Shown: one piece after another, positions 36,055-43,658 of the stretch | How positions within the stretch are numbered: the first letter of the stretch is position 1 | How the letters are laid out: each line of letters begins with the position of its first letter | Assembly: GCA_903953895.1 (NCBI GenBank) | Contig: CAJBLH010000238.1 | Location: 1 to 64,000 of the forward strand | Source: an uncultured Desulfobacteraceae bacterium | GTDB taxonomy: Bacteria; Desulfobacterota; Desulfobacteria; Desulfobacterales; Desulfatirhabdiaceae | Length of the DNA: 64,000 nucleotides | Direction: 5' to 3' | Made by a program: the position numbers and the translations under genes | Notes under the pieces: model-generated | What the model saw: only the letters and a program-made list of their open reading frames with translations | The model's database searches: none | What the model was told of the DNA's origin: nothing

Positions 36055-36582
36055 TTATTGCTTTCGCAGCACACGCTTGCCGCTTATTTTTCTGCCATCT
36101 TCCAATGTGAACAAATGATCGACAATCATGGTTCTGCCTTTATCCTGAAGATAGCGACGGAGCGTCCACTCTGCCTTTTGGCCGTCTGACGTTATCAATC
36201 TCGAGACGGTTATAAGTGTCTTACCGTCTTTGTCCCAGTAGCTTTTGAACTCGATTTTACCCACCCTGTTCGTATCCTGAGTCTGTGCGCTGCCATCGAG
36301 TTGCAGAACTTGGGTGCGGGTACTCAACGCAGAGTCGGCCTTGATGGTCAGTGTCTTTTCGGTTTGAGTGAGTACCTGGGTGATGGACAGGGTATCGGCG
36401 GCTTTTTGTTCTATCCTGGAAGCACCCTGAGCTTCCAGGATGGCTGCTATGGAAGTGGATTCTTGTGCATTCAGGTCCGGTATCCATATGCCTGAAAAAT
36501 CCGGATGATCTGCTGCCTGAAGCCGATGGCCTCCCACAGCCATCATGAAAATCAAGCCGCAGATTAGTCGATAACGTTTCAT
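36055..36582 (-). CDS. Secreted protein, function unknown
   Basis: 175 residues with an N-terminal signal peptide (about 1-23, cut after LQAA). The mature part is beta-rich: DFSGIWIPD at the N-terminus, repeated strand-like segments with TLTIKAD, GKTLITVSRLI and TMIVDHLFTLEDGR, suggestive of a lipocalin-like barrel. Small lipocalin-like proteins with a W near the N-terminus often bind hydrophobic ligands; that is inference. It is monocistronic and convergent with topA. Confidence 0.6.
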   Translation of the reverse strand: MKRYRLICGLIFMMAVGGHRLQAADHPDFSGIWIPDLNAQESTSIAAILEAQGASRIEQKAADTLSITQVLTQTEKTLTIKADSALSTRTQVLQLDGSAQTQDTNRVGKIEFKSYWDKDGKTLITVSRLITSDGQKAEWTLRRYLQDKGRTMIVDHLFTLEDGRKISGKRVLRKQ

Positions 36583-36670
36583 GTTTTTTCTTTTATTTAT
36601 GACACAGTTGCAGAATTAAAACGGATTCGGATTCCGACGCACTGCTGCTTCAGCCAGCGACAAATCGGAG

Positions 36671-36702
36671 GCTTGGGCAACATGTCGGCATGTTGCCCAA
36701 GC
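36671..36702 (-). terminator. Strong hairpin after the 34-residue ORF
   Basis: GCTTGGGCAACATG (36671-36684) and CATGTTGCCCAAGC (36689-36702) form a perfect 14-bp stem with a 4-base loop. It begins nine bases after the stop of the small minus-strand gene. No T-run follows on the minus strand, so termination could be Rho-assisted. Confidence 0.55.
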
Positions 36703-36710
36703 TGGTAAGC

Positions 36711-36815
36711 TCAGGCCTTGTTCTTATTTTTTTCTATTTTTTCCTGTTTTTTTTCTTTTCCTGTTTTCTGAGGTTTTTTCTTTTCGCTCTTTTTAATGTC
36801 TTTTGATTTTGACAT
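36711..36815 (-). CDS. Small lysine-rich protein (34 residues)
   Basis: A 34-residue frame starting MSKSKDIKKSEKKKPQ and ending in KNKA, with about half its residues lysine and a few Glu, Gln and Asn. It has an ideal GGAGG a few bases before its ATG and a strong hairpin after its stop, which argues for translation even though it is very short. Tiny lysine-rich proteins with an N-terminal MSK and TGKEKK-like centre occur in many bacteria without known function; nucleic-acid binding is likely from charge alone. Below the size most gene finders report. Confidence 0.6.
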   Translation of the reverse strand: MSKSKDIKKSEKKKPQKTGKEKKQEKIEKNKNKA

Positions 36816-36866
36816 ACTGCCTCCTTCTTTTTTTTCTGCCATTAGTTGCACCGGTTCCGGGTCGAA

Positions 36867-36962
36867 GATGGTATCAAAACAAAGTCGGTTATAGGTATGG
36901 CATGAAAGATTCCTTTGTCGTGATCAATAAAAAACGAAACTTCATACCTATCCTATACCATC
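36867..36962. repeat. Nested imperfect palindrome in the 36.8-37.0 kb gap
   Basis: Outer arms GATGGTAT (36867-36874) and ATACCATC (36955-36962) enclose inner arms ATAGGTATG (36891-36899) and CATACCTAT (36943-36951). The region 36816-37053 has no convincing gene. An RNA from either strand would fold into a two-step hairpin. Confidence 0.45.
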
Positions 36963-37053
36963 TGCACCAATATGAATCAATCCAGTTTTTTCGAGTCGAT
37001 ACATTCGATTAGGATCATCATTTCATTCACAGATGCAAATGACTGAAATTAAA

Positions 37054-37130
37054 TTCACCGCAAAGGCGCAAAGATCGGAAAGAAAATCCGATAAAAAAAT
37101 CACTATAACCTTTGCTTCCTTTGCGCTGAA
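37054..37130. repeat. Intergenic inverted repeat (GCAAAGG...GCAAAG type), second copy
   Basis: TTCACCGCAAAGGCGCAAAG (37054-37073) faces CTTTGCTTCCTTTGCGCTGAA (37110-37130). Both arms match those of the 2484-2554 element, while the central spacer differs. It lies just downstream of the CHASE2 cyclase gene. Confidence 0.65.
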
Positions 37131-37159
37131 ATAGATATATGAACTGGATCGACATGCCG

Positions 37160-39289
37160 TTATTTGGATGTCAACATCCACACACCATCCCAGCTTTCCG
37201 GAGGAGATGCCATGTAATGACGGCATTTGGCCAGATACCGCTGTGCCGGAGGGTCTTGATCTGCGATGGTGGCAAACTCTTTTTCGGCATCCGGGAATCG
37301 GCCTGCATAGAACAGGCGAAGGCCCTGATCGAAAATTTCCAGCATCGGTTTAAGGCGCTGATATATATTGGGAAGCATCGGTTCGTAGACGATGATGGGT
37401 TCCCTGCGACCAACAACGGCCAGCCGGGCGATTTCACGCACCGGAAATGCGGTGTCGATTCCTTGACAAGTGGCTTCCGAGATCATCACATAGGTGCCGA
37501 ACGCCTTGTTGGCGCCTTCGAGCCGGGCGGCCAGATTGACGGAATCCCCCAGCATGGTATAATCGAAACGACTGGCTGAGCCCATGTTGCCCACAACGGC
37601 TGAACCCGTGTGAATGCCGATCCGCATGCGAAGTTCTCTGCCGGCGCGTTTTTCAAACTGCGGATTCAAAACAGCCAGTTGTTCCTGACAGCGCAGGGCC
37701 GCACGGACCACCCGAAGCGGATGGTCGCTGACCGCAAGCGGTGCATTCCAGAAAGCGATGATGGCGTCTCCTTCGAATTTATCCACCGTGCCGGCTTCTT
37801 CATGAATGATATCGGTCATGGCGGATAAATATTCGTTCAGCAGCGAAGTCAATGCTTCAGGGTCCAGTCTTTCGGAAATGGTGGTGAATCCTTCGAGATC
37901 CGAGAAAAAAATGGATAGAACCCGCCGCTCTCCCCCCAGACGCAGACGCTCGGGATGCAAAATGAGCTGATCGATCACCGCAGGAGACAAATATTGCTTG
38001 AAAGCTCCCTGAATGAATCGTTTCTGGCGACCCTCCGTGGCATAATTGATGATAAAGACCAGCGACAGTGTTGAAGCGATGGCAATTTCAGGAGTTACCA
38101 GAGGCAGGGACCACCCACCGGCATAACCACCCAGCGCCATAATCACCGGCATGGCCAGGAAAATGATGCTGACCATGACATAGCTCAGGGCGCTGCTGAA
38201 AATCGAACCCGCGATGCCGGTAGCTATCGTGAGCCCGAGTCCTGCGGTTATCCAGCCGGCAGTCGGACACGGGCGCATGAAATTTCCGGACAGCAGATTA
38301 TCCAGTATGGCCGCCTGAATCTCTACACCCGGGGTGACGCCATCCACCGGCGTGGGCCGAAGGTCAAACAAGCCGGGGGCGGTGAAGCCGAAAAATACGA
38401 ATTTATCGCGAAATGCTTCCGGGGCATCTATGGTGGGATGTTCGCCTGCGCGGAGCCGCAACTCGGATTGAATTACGGCTGCTGCGCTGAAATTTCGGTA
38501 TGTTCCGGCGGGTCCGCTGAACCGGAGAATGGCGTCGCCGTCAGTTGAAAGGGGGATGATCCGGTCTCCGATAGACAGCTTGCCGGGATTTACGCCGACA
38601 TGCGTCGACGGATATGCTGCCAGATAGGCGCCGAGACCAAGGGAAGGCATCAAACGGTCGTCGAACAACGCTGCAATGGCTGCCTTGCGATAAATACCAT
38701 CCGAATCTGGGTTCATGTGGGTGTTGCACAGCACTGCCATCGCGCCAGCCAGCTCTGGAATCGGGAAAGCGGCTCGGGGGAAGTCGGGCGGATTCCGAAT
38801 GACGTCATGTGACAGGATTACGGGGAAAATCGGCTCCCTGACCCCGCTCGGCCAGGCGGTCTGACTGCCGGATTCATGGCTGAGGGCCGCCGCGCCGGCG
38901 ATTCGTCCGTAGTCGGCGACCGCCGTTGCCATGGCGGTATCATCGGAGACACCGTAGGCGGAAGGTTCGGTAAAGAGAACGTCAATTGCCAGCGATCGGG
39001 CGCCGTGACGCCGGCAGAATTCAATGATGGCCACATAGACTTCCCGGGGCCATGGCCAACTGAGGCCGTTTTCCTTTTGGCCCCAGTCCAGGCTGTTTTG
39101 GTCGAGAAGGATCAAGGTGATCTGGTCGCTTGTCGGGCTGGGTCGGGCCATAATAGTGGCGCGCCAATCCCATGTGATGGATTCCCATCGGTCTATGACT
39201 CCGGCAGCCCATAATCCGGCTGCCAGCAAGGCGCCGGCCAACCCCGAGGTCAGCCCCTGAAGCAGCTTTCGGCGAAATGGGGACGGCAT
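37160..39289 (-). CDS. CHASE2-domain adenylate/guanylate cyclase
   Basis: 709-residue membrane nucleotide cyclase. A first helix (about 10-30) leads to an extracytoplasmic CHASE2 sensor domain (about 35-330, with the typical PTPVDGVTPGVEIQA), three or more membrane helices (about 345-420), then a class III catalytic domain (about 455-625). Metal ligands are seen in FFSDLEGFT and DKFEGDAIIAFW, and nucleotide contacts in DYTMLGDSVNLAARLEGANK. A short TPR-like tail follows. CHASE2 ligands are unknown. It starts one base from the end of the M48 gene. Confidence 0.92.
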   Translation of the reverse strand: MPSPFRRKLLQGLTSGLAGALLAAGLWAAGVIDRWESITWDWRATIMARPSPTSDQITLILLDQNSLDWGQKENGLSWPWPREVYVAIIEFCRRHGARSLAIDVLFTEPSAYGVSDDTAMATAVADYGRIAGAAALSHESGSQTAWPSGVREPIFPVILSHDVIRNPPDFPRAAFPIPELAGAMAVLCNTHMNPDSDGIYRKAAIAALFDDRLMPSLGLGAYLAAYPSTHVGVNPGKLSIGDRIIPLSTDGDAILRFSGPAGTYRNFSAAAVIQSELRLRAGEHPTIDAPEAFRDKFVFFGFTAPGLFDLRPTPVDGVTPGVEIQAAILDNLLSGNFMRPCPTAGWITAGLGLTIATGIAGSIFSSALSYVMVSIIFLAMPVIMALGGYAGGWSLPLVTPEIAIASTLSLVFIINYATEGRQKRFIQGAFKQYLSPAVIDQLILHPERLRLGGERRVLSIFFSDLEGFTTISERLDPEALTSLLNEYLSAMTDIIHEEAGTVDKFEGDAIIAFWNAPLAVSDHPLRVVRAALRCQEQLAVLNPQFEKRAGRELRMRIGIHTGSAVVGNMGSASRFDYTMLGDSVNLAARLEGANKAFGTYVMISEATCQGIDTAFPVREIARLAVVGRREPIIVYEPMLPNIYQRLKPMLEIFDQGLRLFYAGRFPDAEKEFATIADQDPPAQRYLAKCRHYMASPPESWDGVWMLTSK

Positions 39290-39290
39290 A

Positions 39291-40235
39291 TCAGGCCGTT
39301 TTCAGGGCGGCTTGAAACCGGGCCTGGCGTTCTTTTGCTTCCTTGACGGGCGTGGAAGACCCGAGGGTTGTTTCGATTTCCGCAATCCGGTCTACCGGGT
39401 TGGGATGGGTGCTGGCAAAGTCGGGGCGATTGGCGACCAGTTTCGATTTCATGGTTTGCAGCATATCCACAAGCCCTTCAGGATTGTATCCCACCCGGCG
39501 CATGATCTTTATGGCCGATTGATCCGCCTCGAACTCATAAGATCTGGAATACCCGGAATTGATCATTGTCTGAGTAATGTCGGTGATGGTGCCTTCAAAT
39601 AATTGGGTCAGATTGGCAAGATTCTGACCGCCGAGCGTTTTTGCGCCTTCGGCGCCTATAATGAGCAACGCATCGGTGATGCGAGATTTCTGAATGGCTC
39701 GCAGTCCGTGTTTGGCTTGAACATGTCCGATTTCATGAGCCAGTACCGCCGCTACGGACGTCTCGTGCGGACAGCACCCCAGAATGCCGCGGGTTACAAA
39801 GATCAATCCGCCGGGAGCAGCCAGGGCATTGATCTCAGGGGTATCCTGAATCAAAAAGTGATAGCCGGCAAAGGTATCGGGCATATCCGAAAAACGGGAT
39901 AGGGTTTGACCCAGCCGGTTCACATATTGATTGGCGGCACTGTCGTTGTAAGGGGGGTATTTGCCAAGAATCACGGCCCCGATGCTTCGGCCGATATAGT
40001 ATTCTTGTTCGGGAGTGATGTCTTCGAAAGTGCGGCTGACCGCCTGAGTGGTTTTGACCAGAGAGTCGGCGTTTTGTTGCGTGATCAATCCCGTGGATGC
40101 ACCGAGGGCGCCGCCGACCTTTGCGACTTGTTCGATGCACCCGGTCAGAACGGCAGGCATGAGGGAACCGGCGCCGATGGCGGCCGTCCATCTGGCGGCG
40201 GTTTTTAGAAAAAGTCGTCGCGTGTTACGGCTCAT
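39291..40235 (-). CDS. M48-family metalloprotease, Tat-exported lipoprotein
   Basis: 314 residues. The N-terminus has a twin-arginine motif, TRRLFLKT, followed by a hydrophobic stretch and lipobox LTGC (Cys33), so it is probably a Tat-exported lipoprotein. The protease domain has the zinc motif HEIGH (167-171) and the downstream ligand Glu in EFEADQSAI; this is the BepA/LoiP-like branch that handles misfolded outer-membrane proteins. Overlaps the SH3 gene stop (ATGA) and is next to the cyclase, so the three form an operon. Confidence 0.92.
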   Translation of the reverse strand: MSRNTRRLFLKTAARWTAAIGAGSLMPAVLTGCIEQVAKVGGALGASTGLITQQNADSLVKTTQAVSRTFEDITPEQEYYIGRSIGAVILGKYPPYNDSAANQYVNRLGQTLSRFSDMPDTFAGYHFLIQDTPEINALAAPGGLIFVTRGILGCCPHETSVAAVLAHEIGHVQAKHGLRAIQKSRITDALLIIGAEGAKTLGGQNLANLTQLFEGTITDITQTMINSGYSRSYEFEADQSAIKIMRRVGYNPEGLVDMLQTMKSKLVANRPDFASTHPNPVDRIAEIETTLGSSTPVKEAKERQARFQAALKTA

Positions 40236-40663
40236 GATGCGCCTCCTTGGGGCGACAAGGTTCCTTCCTTGATAAATCGGCGGATTTCTTCATCGGAAAC
40301 AACAAATTTCTCCATGCGGTCCACCCATTCGAAATTCAATTTGGGATTGCGCGTTTTGAATTCCTTTTCGACATCGGCATTGAATCCTTTACCGGCCAGG
40401 GCGACTTCTTTCTGCGATGCGGTTTTGGCGACATCGGCACTGCCGGAACGCAGGACGATTTCCTTTTCGGACAGAGCCGAGTTGTGTATCCACCCGGAAA
40501 GCTGCCCTCCCTTGGCAGAGACATATACCCACGGATCCTGCTGTTTGATGAAGGTTACCGATTCACCATAGGCCACCGATCCGAGAATTTTTCCCAGAAA
40601 AGACGGATCAGCCCGAAGTTTCCCATCCTGGACCTGGACACTCATTTTTTGGTTTTGAGCCAT
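40232..40663 (-). CDS. SH3-domain protein of the M48-cyclase operon
   Basis: 143-residue protein with a bacterial SH3-like domain in its first 60 residues (SVQVQDGKLRADPSFLGKIL ... WVYVSAKGGQLSGWIHNSAL). A second region contains NPKLNFEWVDRMEKFVVSDEE, which I do not recognise. I see no signal peptide from the ATG at 40663, which has AAGGAGT upstream; the longer frame to 40705 lacks one too. Bacterial SH3 domains often bind cell-wall peptides, but location is uncertain. First gene of the operon. Confidence 0.75.
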   Translation of the reverse strand: MAQNQKMSVQVQDGKLRADPSFLGKILGSVAYGESVTFIKQQDPWVYVSAKGGQLSGWIHNSALSEKEIVLRSGSADVAKTASQKEVALAGKGFNADVEKEFKTRNPKLNFEWVDRMEKFVVSDEEIRRFIKEGTLSPQGGAS

Positions 40664-40730
40664 GACAAGGCACTCCTTACACGCGTTTACTTTAAATGGC
40701 CCCAATTCGAATTTTTAGATTCCTCATTTA

Positions 40731-40758
40731 GGCCCTCTCCCACAGGGAAAAGGGGTTA
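40731..40758. repeat. Degenerate inverted repeat (CCCTCTCCC type)
   Basis: GGCCCTCTCCCACAGGG followed by AAAAGGGGTTAGAGG makes an imperfect stem. It lies between the SH3 gene and the rubredoxin gene. Resembles the very common CCCTCTCCC...GGGAGAGGG intergenic element. Confidence 0.4.
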
Positions 40759-40787
40759 GAGGAAAACGCAGTTCGTGACCGTTTGTG

Positions 40788-40991
40788 TCAAGTTTCTTTG
40801 GTGGATCCCGGGCCAACCAGCGGTTTAAATGCTTTTTTGCTGGCGCCGCAGATCGGGCATTTCCAGTCATCGGGCAGATCTTCAAAATGGGTGCCTTTGG
40901 TGACTTTTCCTTTTTTGTCGCCTTTGTCTGGATTGTAGATATAGCCGCAGTTTACGGTCTGACACTGCCACATGTCTTCAGGATTTGCCAT
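40788..40991 (-). CDS. Rubredoxin, CX4C (type II) form
   Basis: 67-residue one-iron electron carrier. Four cysteines bind iron: Cys10 and Cys15 in CQTVNCGY and Cys45/Cys48 in WKCPICGA. The first knuckle is CX4C rather than the usual CX2C, as in the second rubredoxin described from Desulfovibrio desulfuricans. The usual Y-P-D region is YIYNPDKGD. In sulfate reducers rubredoxins serve oxygen- and superoxide-detoxifying enzymes. Single gene; no partner oxidoreductase adjacent. Confidence 0.9.
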   Translation of the reverse strand: MANPEDMWQCQTVNCGYIYNPDKGDKKGKVTKGTHFEDLPDDWKCPICGASKKAFKPLVGPGSTKET

Positions 40992-41432
40992 GATTTCTTT
41001 TCTCCTATAGCGTGATATAGTTCTTTATGTGAAATGACAGATTTTTTTCATAGCCGACATCGCATATATCTTCAATGTTTTTTTTTCTTCAATTAAATTC
41101 ATTCTCCGGATGGACGCAAACCAGATCGAATTCTGGGAAAACGGCCACAGAGGACATTGCATATCCTGACAAGCCGATTTGTCCGGTTGTTTCACGGTAA
41201 ATCCCCATGCGTCAGGCACAATGGTTTGAACATTGCTAACGATAAATTATGACGCTAAAATATCCACGTCCTGTTCTTGTTATTTGAAATAAATGTATAA
41301 TGTCAATAATTATTAACACCAAACCACAGCTCATTAAAGACTTTGAAAAATGATAGAGCGGTTTGAAGATAAGGAAGACCTTGCGATCTATAAAAGATAC
41401 GCAGGGGAACTCGGCGGTTCCGGAATTGAGAC
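40992..41432. other. Non-coding gap upstream of rubredoxin
   Basis: AT-rich with no gene I can support. A 30-residue frame at 41350-41442 (MIERFEDKEDLAIYKRY...) has no convincing ribosome site. The leftward rubredoxin promoter should lie near 41000-41300 but I cannot fix it. Confidence 0.5.
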
Positions 41433-41654
41433 TCTAGCCTGAGCGGATCTCAGATACGTATTTTTTTATTCTCGAATCGAATCGAGATGCGAAGCCCGGG
41501 CCGGCTGCCGAATTCCATCACCATAGACAATATCCGTCTGGGTGTTCACGCCGAAAGAAACCGTGTCATCGCTACGCTGTTGACGCAACTGGGATATATG
41601 AGCGCTATTAGCACCGGCATTCCAAGATTGATTGTTCGCCTTTCCCGGCAGAAG
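41433..41654 (+). pseudogene. C-terminal remnant of an AlbA_2/HATPase_c_4-type regulator
   Basis: In one frame this stretch reads SLSGSQIRIFLFSNRIEMRS, then PGRLPNSITIDNIRLGVHAE and RNRVIATLLTQLGY ... STGIPRLI. That is the C-terminal region of ATP-binding transcriptional regulators of the Schlafen AlbA_2 family (normally ...RIEI.SPG.LPN.. .RNP.I...L..LGY...GTGIPR). The frame is closed by a stop just upstream (41427-41429) and the ATP-binding domain is missing. On the right it runs into the antisense of the ABC transporter gene. A decayed fragment. Confidence 0.65.
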
Positions 41655-41669
41655 AAAGATGTCATAAAT

Positions 41670-43658
41670 TCATTGAATTTTTTCCATCTGGTTCAGCATG
41701 TAATAAAATCCTTTCCGGGTCATCAGCGATTCATGGGTTCCGGATTCGATGATCCGGCCTTTTTTCATGACCAGAATCTGGTTGGCCAGGCGGGCCGTAG
41801 ACAGCCGGTGTGCGATGATGATGGCGGTTCTACCGGTCATCAGATTGGTCAGCGCTTGCTGAATTTTCTGTTCAGTCTGAGAATCGATATAGGAGGTGGC
41901 TTCATCCAGGATAATCAGCTCCGGATTCCGGGCAAAGGCTCTGGCAATGGAAATGAGCTGCCGTTCTCCGCTCGATATGGAGGCGCCGCCTTCGGATAAC
42001 AACGTCTCTGACCCATGAGGCAATTTTTCAATAAGTTCTTTGCAGTGGGCCGCCTCCAGAACCTTTTCCAGATTTATTTTTGAAACATCGCGGCTGCCGT
42101 GCAGAATATTTTCGCGGATGGTTTCGGAAAAGAGAAAGGGGTCCTGGGTGACGAGCGCGATTCCGGTTCTGATCTGCTCGGAGGAGATGCTTTGGATATC
42201 CCGGCCGTTGATCAGAATCTGTCCGGAATCCGGGGTGTAGAACCGGGTGATCAGGTTCATCAGGGTGGTTTTTCCGGACCCGGTTGGTCCGACAACCGCC
42301 AATGTGTCGCCGGCATTCATGTAAAAGAAAACGTTTTTCAATACCGGTTCATCTTTGATGTAACCAAAGCAGATATCTCTGGCTTCCAGAGAAGAAATGA
42401 CTGTCAGGGGCGCTTCCGCGATCTGGTCCGACAATCCTGTTTCACAGGTGAGCCGGGGGGCGTCTTTATCCGTGTCTTCTAAAATTTGAAACAGTCGTTC
42501 GGCCGATGACATGGCGTTTTGCAGAATGTTGTATTTCTCGGCGATATCCCGAATGGGCCGGAAAAACATTTTCATGTAAGCAATAAAGGCGGTCAGTCCG
42601 CCGATGGTGATCTGGTCCGACAGCACGCGAACACCGCCGAAATAAATGATAATGGCCACGGCCGTGATTCCCAGAATTTCGATCACCGGCATGAAGATGG
42701 CGAATACGTGAACCTGCTGCATGCCGGCCTGGTAGTATTCATGATTTGTTTTACAAAATTTGCGATAATTGCTGGCTTCCTGGCGAAACAGTTGAATCAC
42801 CTTCATGCCGGTGATGGTTTCTGAAAAATGGGTGTTGATTTCAGCGGTTTTGGTCCGGATGATGCGAAAGGCGTTTCTGGCCTGTTTGGAGTAATAAATG
42901 GAAAAAAAAATGACTGCCGGCAGAACTATAAACGCAATCATCGCCAATCGCAGATTCATATTGATCAGGATGATCGTGATGCCGCCAAGCAGAAATAAAT
43001 CCTTGAATACAAAGGCAATGACGGATGTAAACATGTCCTGCATGTTCTGAACGTCGTTGGTGGTGCGCGTTACCAGCCTGGCAACGGGGTTTTGGTTGAA
43101 GTAGGTTATCGGCATATCCTGAATATGGGTGAAGAGTTTCATCCGGAAATCATGCATGATTTTCTGGCCGGTATATTCCATGATGACCTGCTGGAAAAAA
43201 TTGAAAAGAAAATCCAGGATGATGATGCCCAAAAAAACGGCTGACAACAGGGTAATCCCGGAGATGTCCAGTTTGCGCAGGGTCTGGATATCTTTCTGTG
43301 ACAGTTTGGTCAGTTGGTTGTATGCAATCCTGGCCGATGATCCGGAAACGGTGAACAGTTCCGGATATCGCTGTACGATATCCGCTGTTTCCCGAACGGA
43401 GATATCTACCGTAAGGAAACGGATTTCTGCTGCGTTCGGTATCTGGATTCCCGTTCTCGGCACAATATAACGGTCGATGGCAATCTTGGTGATATAAGGC
43501 AGCGATAGGTCCAGGAGGGTGATCCCCATCGCCATGACAATGGAAAGAAACAGCATCAGCCGGTAAGGTCTCATATAGGGAAAAAGTTGCCGCAGCAGCT
43601 TGATGTCACGGGATGGATCCAGTTTTTTTTCTTCAAAGAATCCGGCGTTCGTTTGCAT
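41670..43658 (-). CDS. ABC exporter half-transporter, subunit B (MdlB/TM288-like)
   Basis: 662-residue half-transporter: six membrane helices with an unusually long first extracytoplasmic loop (about residues 60-140), then a nucleotide-binding domain with Walker A GPTGSGKTT and Walker B LIILDEATSYID. The signature motif is SSGERQ instead of LSGGQ, as in MdlB-type proteins. The ATG at 43658 has GAGGAA upstream and lies within the 3' end of the preceding ABC gene (25-base overlap). Forms a heterodimer with that gene's product. Substrate unknown: lipid, drug or peptide. Confidence 0.88.
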   Translation of the reverse strand: MQTNAGFFEEKKLDPSRDIKLLRQLFPYMRPYRLMLFLSIVMAMGITLLDLSLPYITKIAIDRYIVPRTGIQIPNAAEIRFLTVDISVRETADIVQRYPELFTVSGSSARIAYNQLTKLSQKDIQTLRKLDISGITLLSAVFLGIIILDFLFNFFQQVIMEYTGQKIMHDFRMKLFTHIQDMPITYFNQNPVARLVTRTTNDVQNMQDMFTSVIAFVFKDLFLLGGITIILINMNLRLAMIAFIVLPAVIFFSIYYSKQARNAFRIIRTKTAEINTHFSETITGMKVIQLFRQEASNYRKFCKTNHEYYQAGMQQVHVFAIFMPVIEILGITAVAIIIYFGGVRVLSDQITIGGLTAFIAYMKMFFRPIRDIAEKYNILQNAMSSAERLFQILEDTDKDAPRLTCETGLSDQIAEAPLTVISSLEARDICFGYIKDEPVLKNVFFYMNAGDTLAVVGPTGSGKTTLMNLITRFYTPDSGQILINGRDIQSISSEQIRTGIALVTQDPFLFSETIRENILHGSRDVSKINLEKVLEAAHCKELIEKLPHGSETLLSEGGASISSGERQLISIARAFARNPELIILDEATSYIDSQTEQKIQQALTNLMTGRTAIIIAHRLSTARLANQILVMKKGRIIESGTHESLMTRKGFYYMLNQMEKIQ

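Noticed and set aside
36803-37012. 69-residue plus-strand frame starting MILTYCLLLFFLPL
   Set aside because: Its hydrophobic start is the antisense of the lysine-rich small gene; the rest is palindromic AT-rich DNA.
41025-41219. 64-residue minus-strand frame with two cysteines upstream of rubredoxin
   Set aside because: No ribosome site, odd composition and no recognisable domain.
41350-41442. 30-residue frame MIERFEDKEDLAIY as an antitoxin
   Set aside because: Slight likeness to antitoxin tails only; no ribosome site, no toxin next to it.
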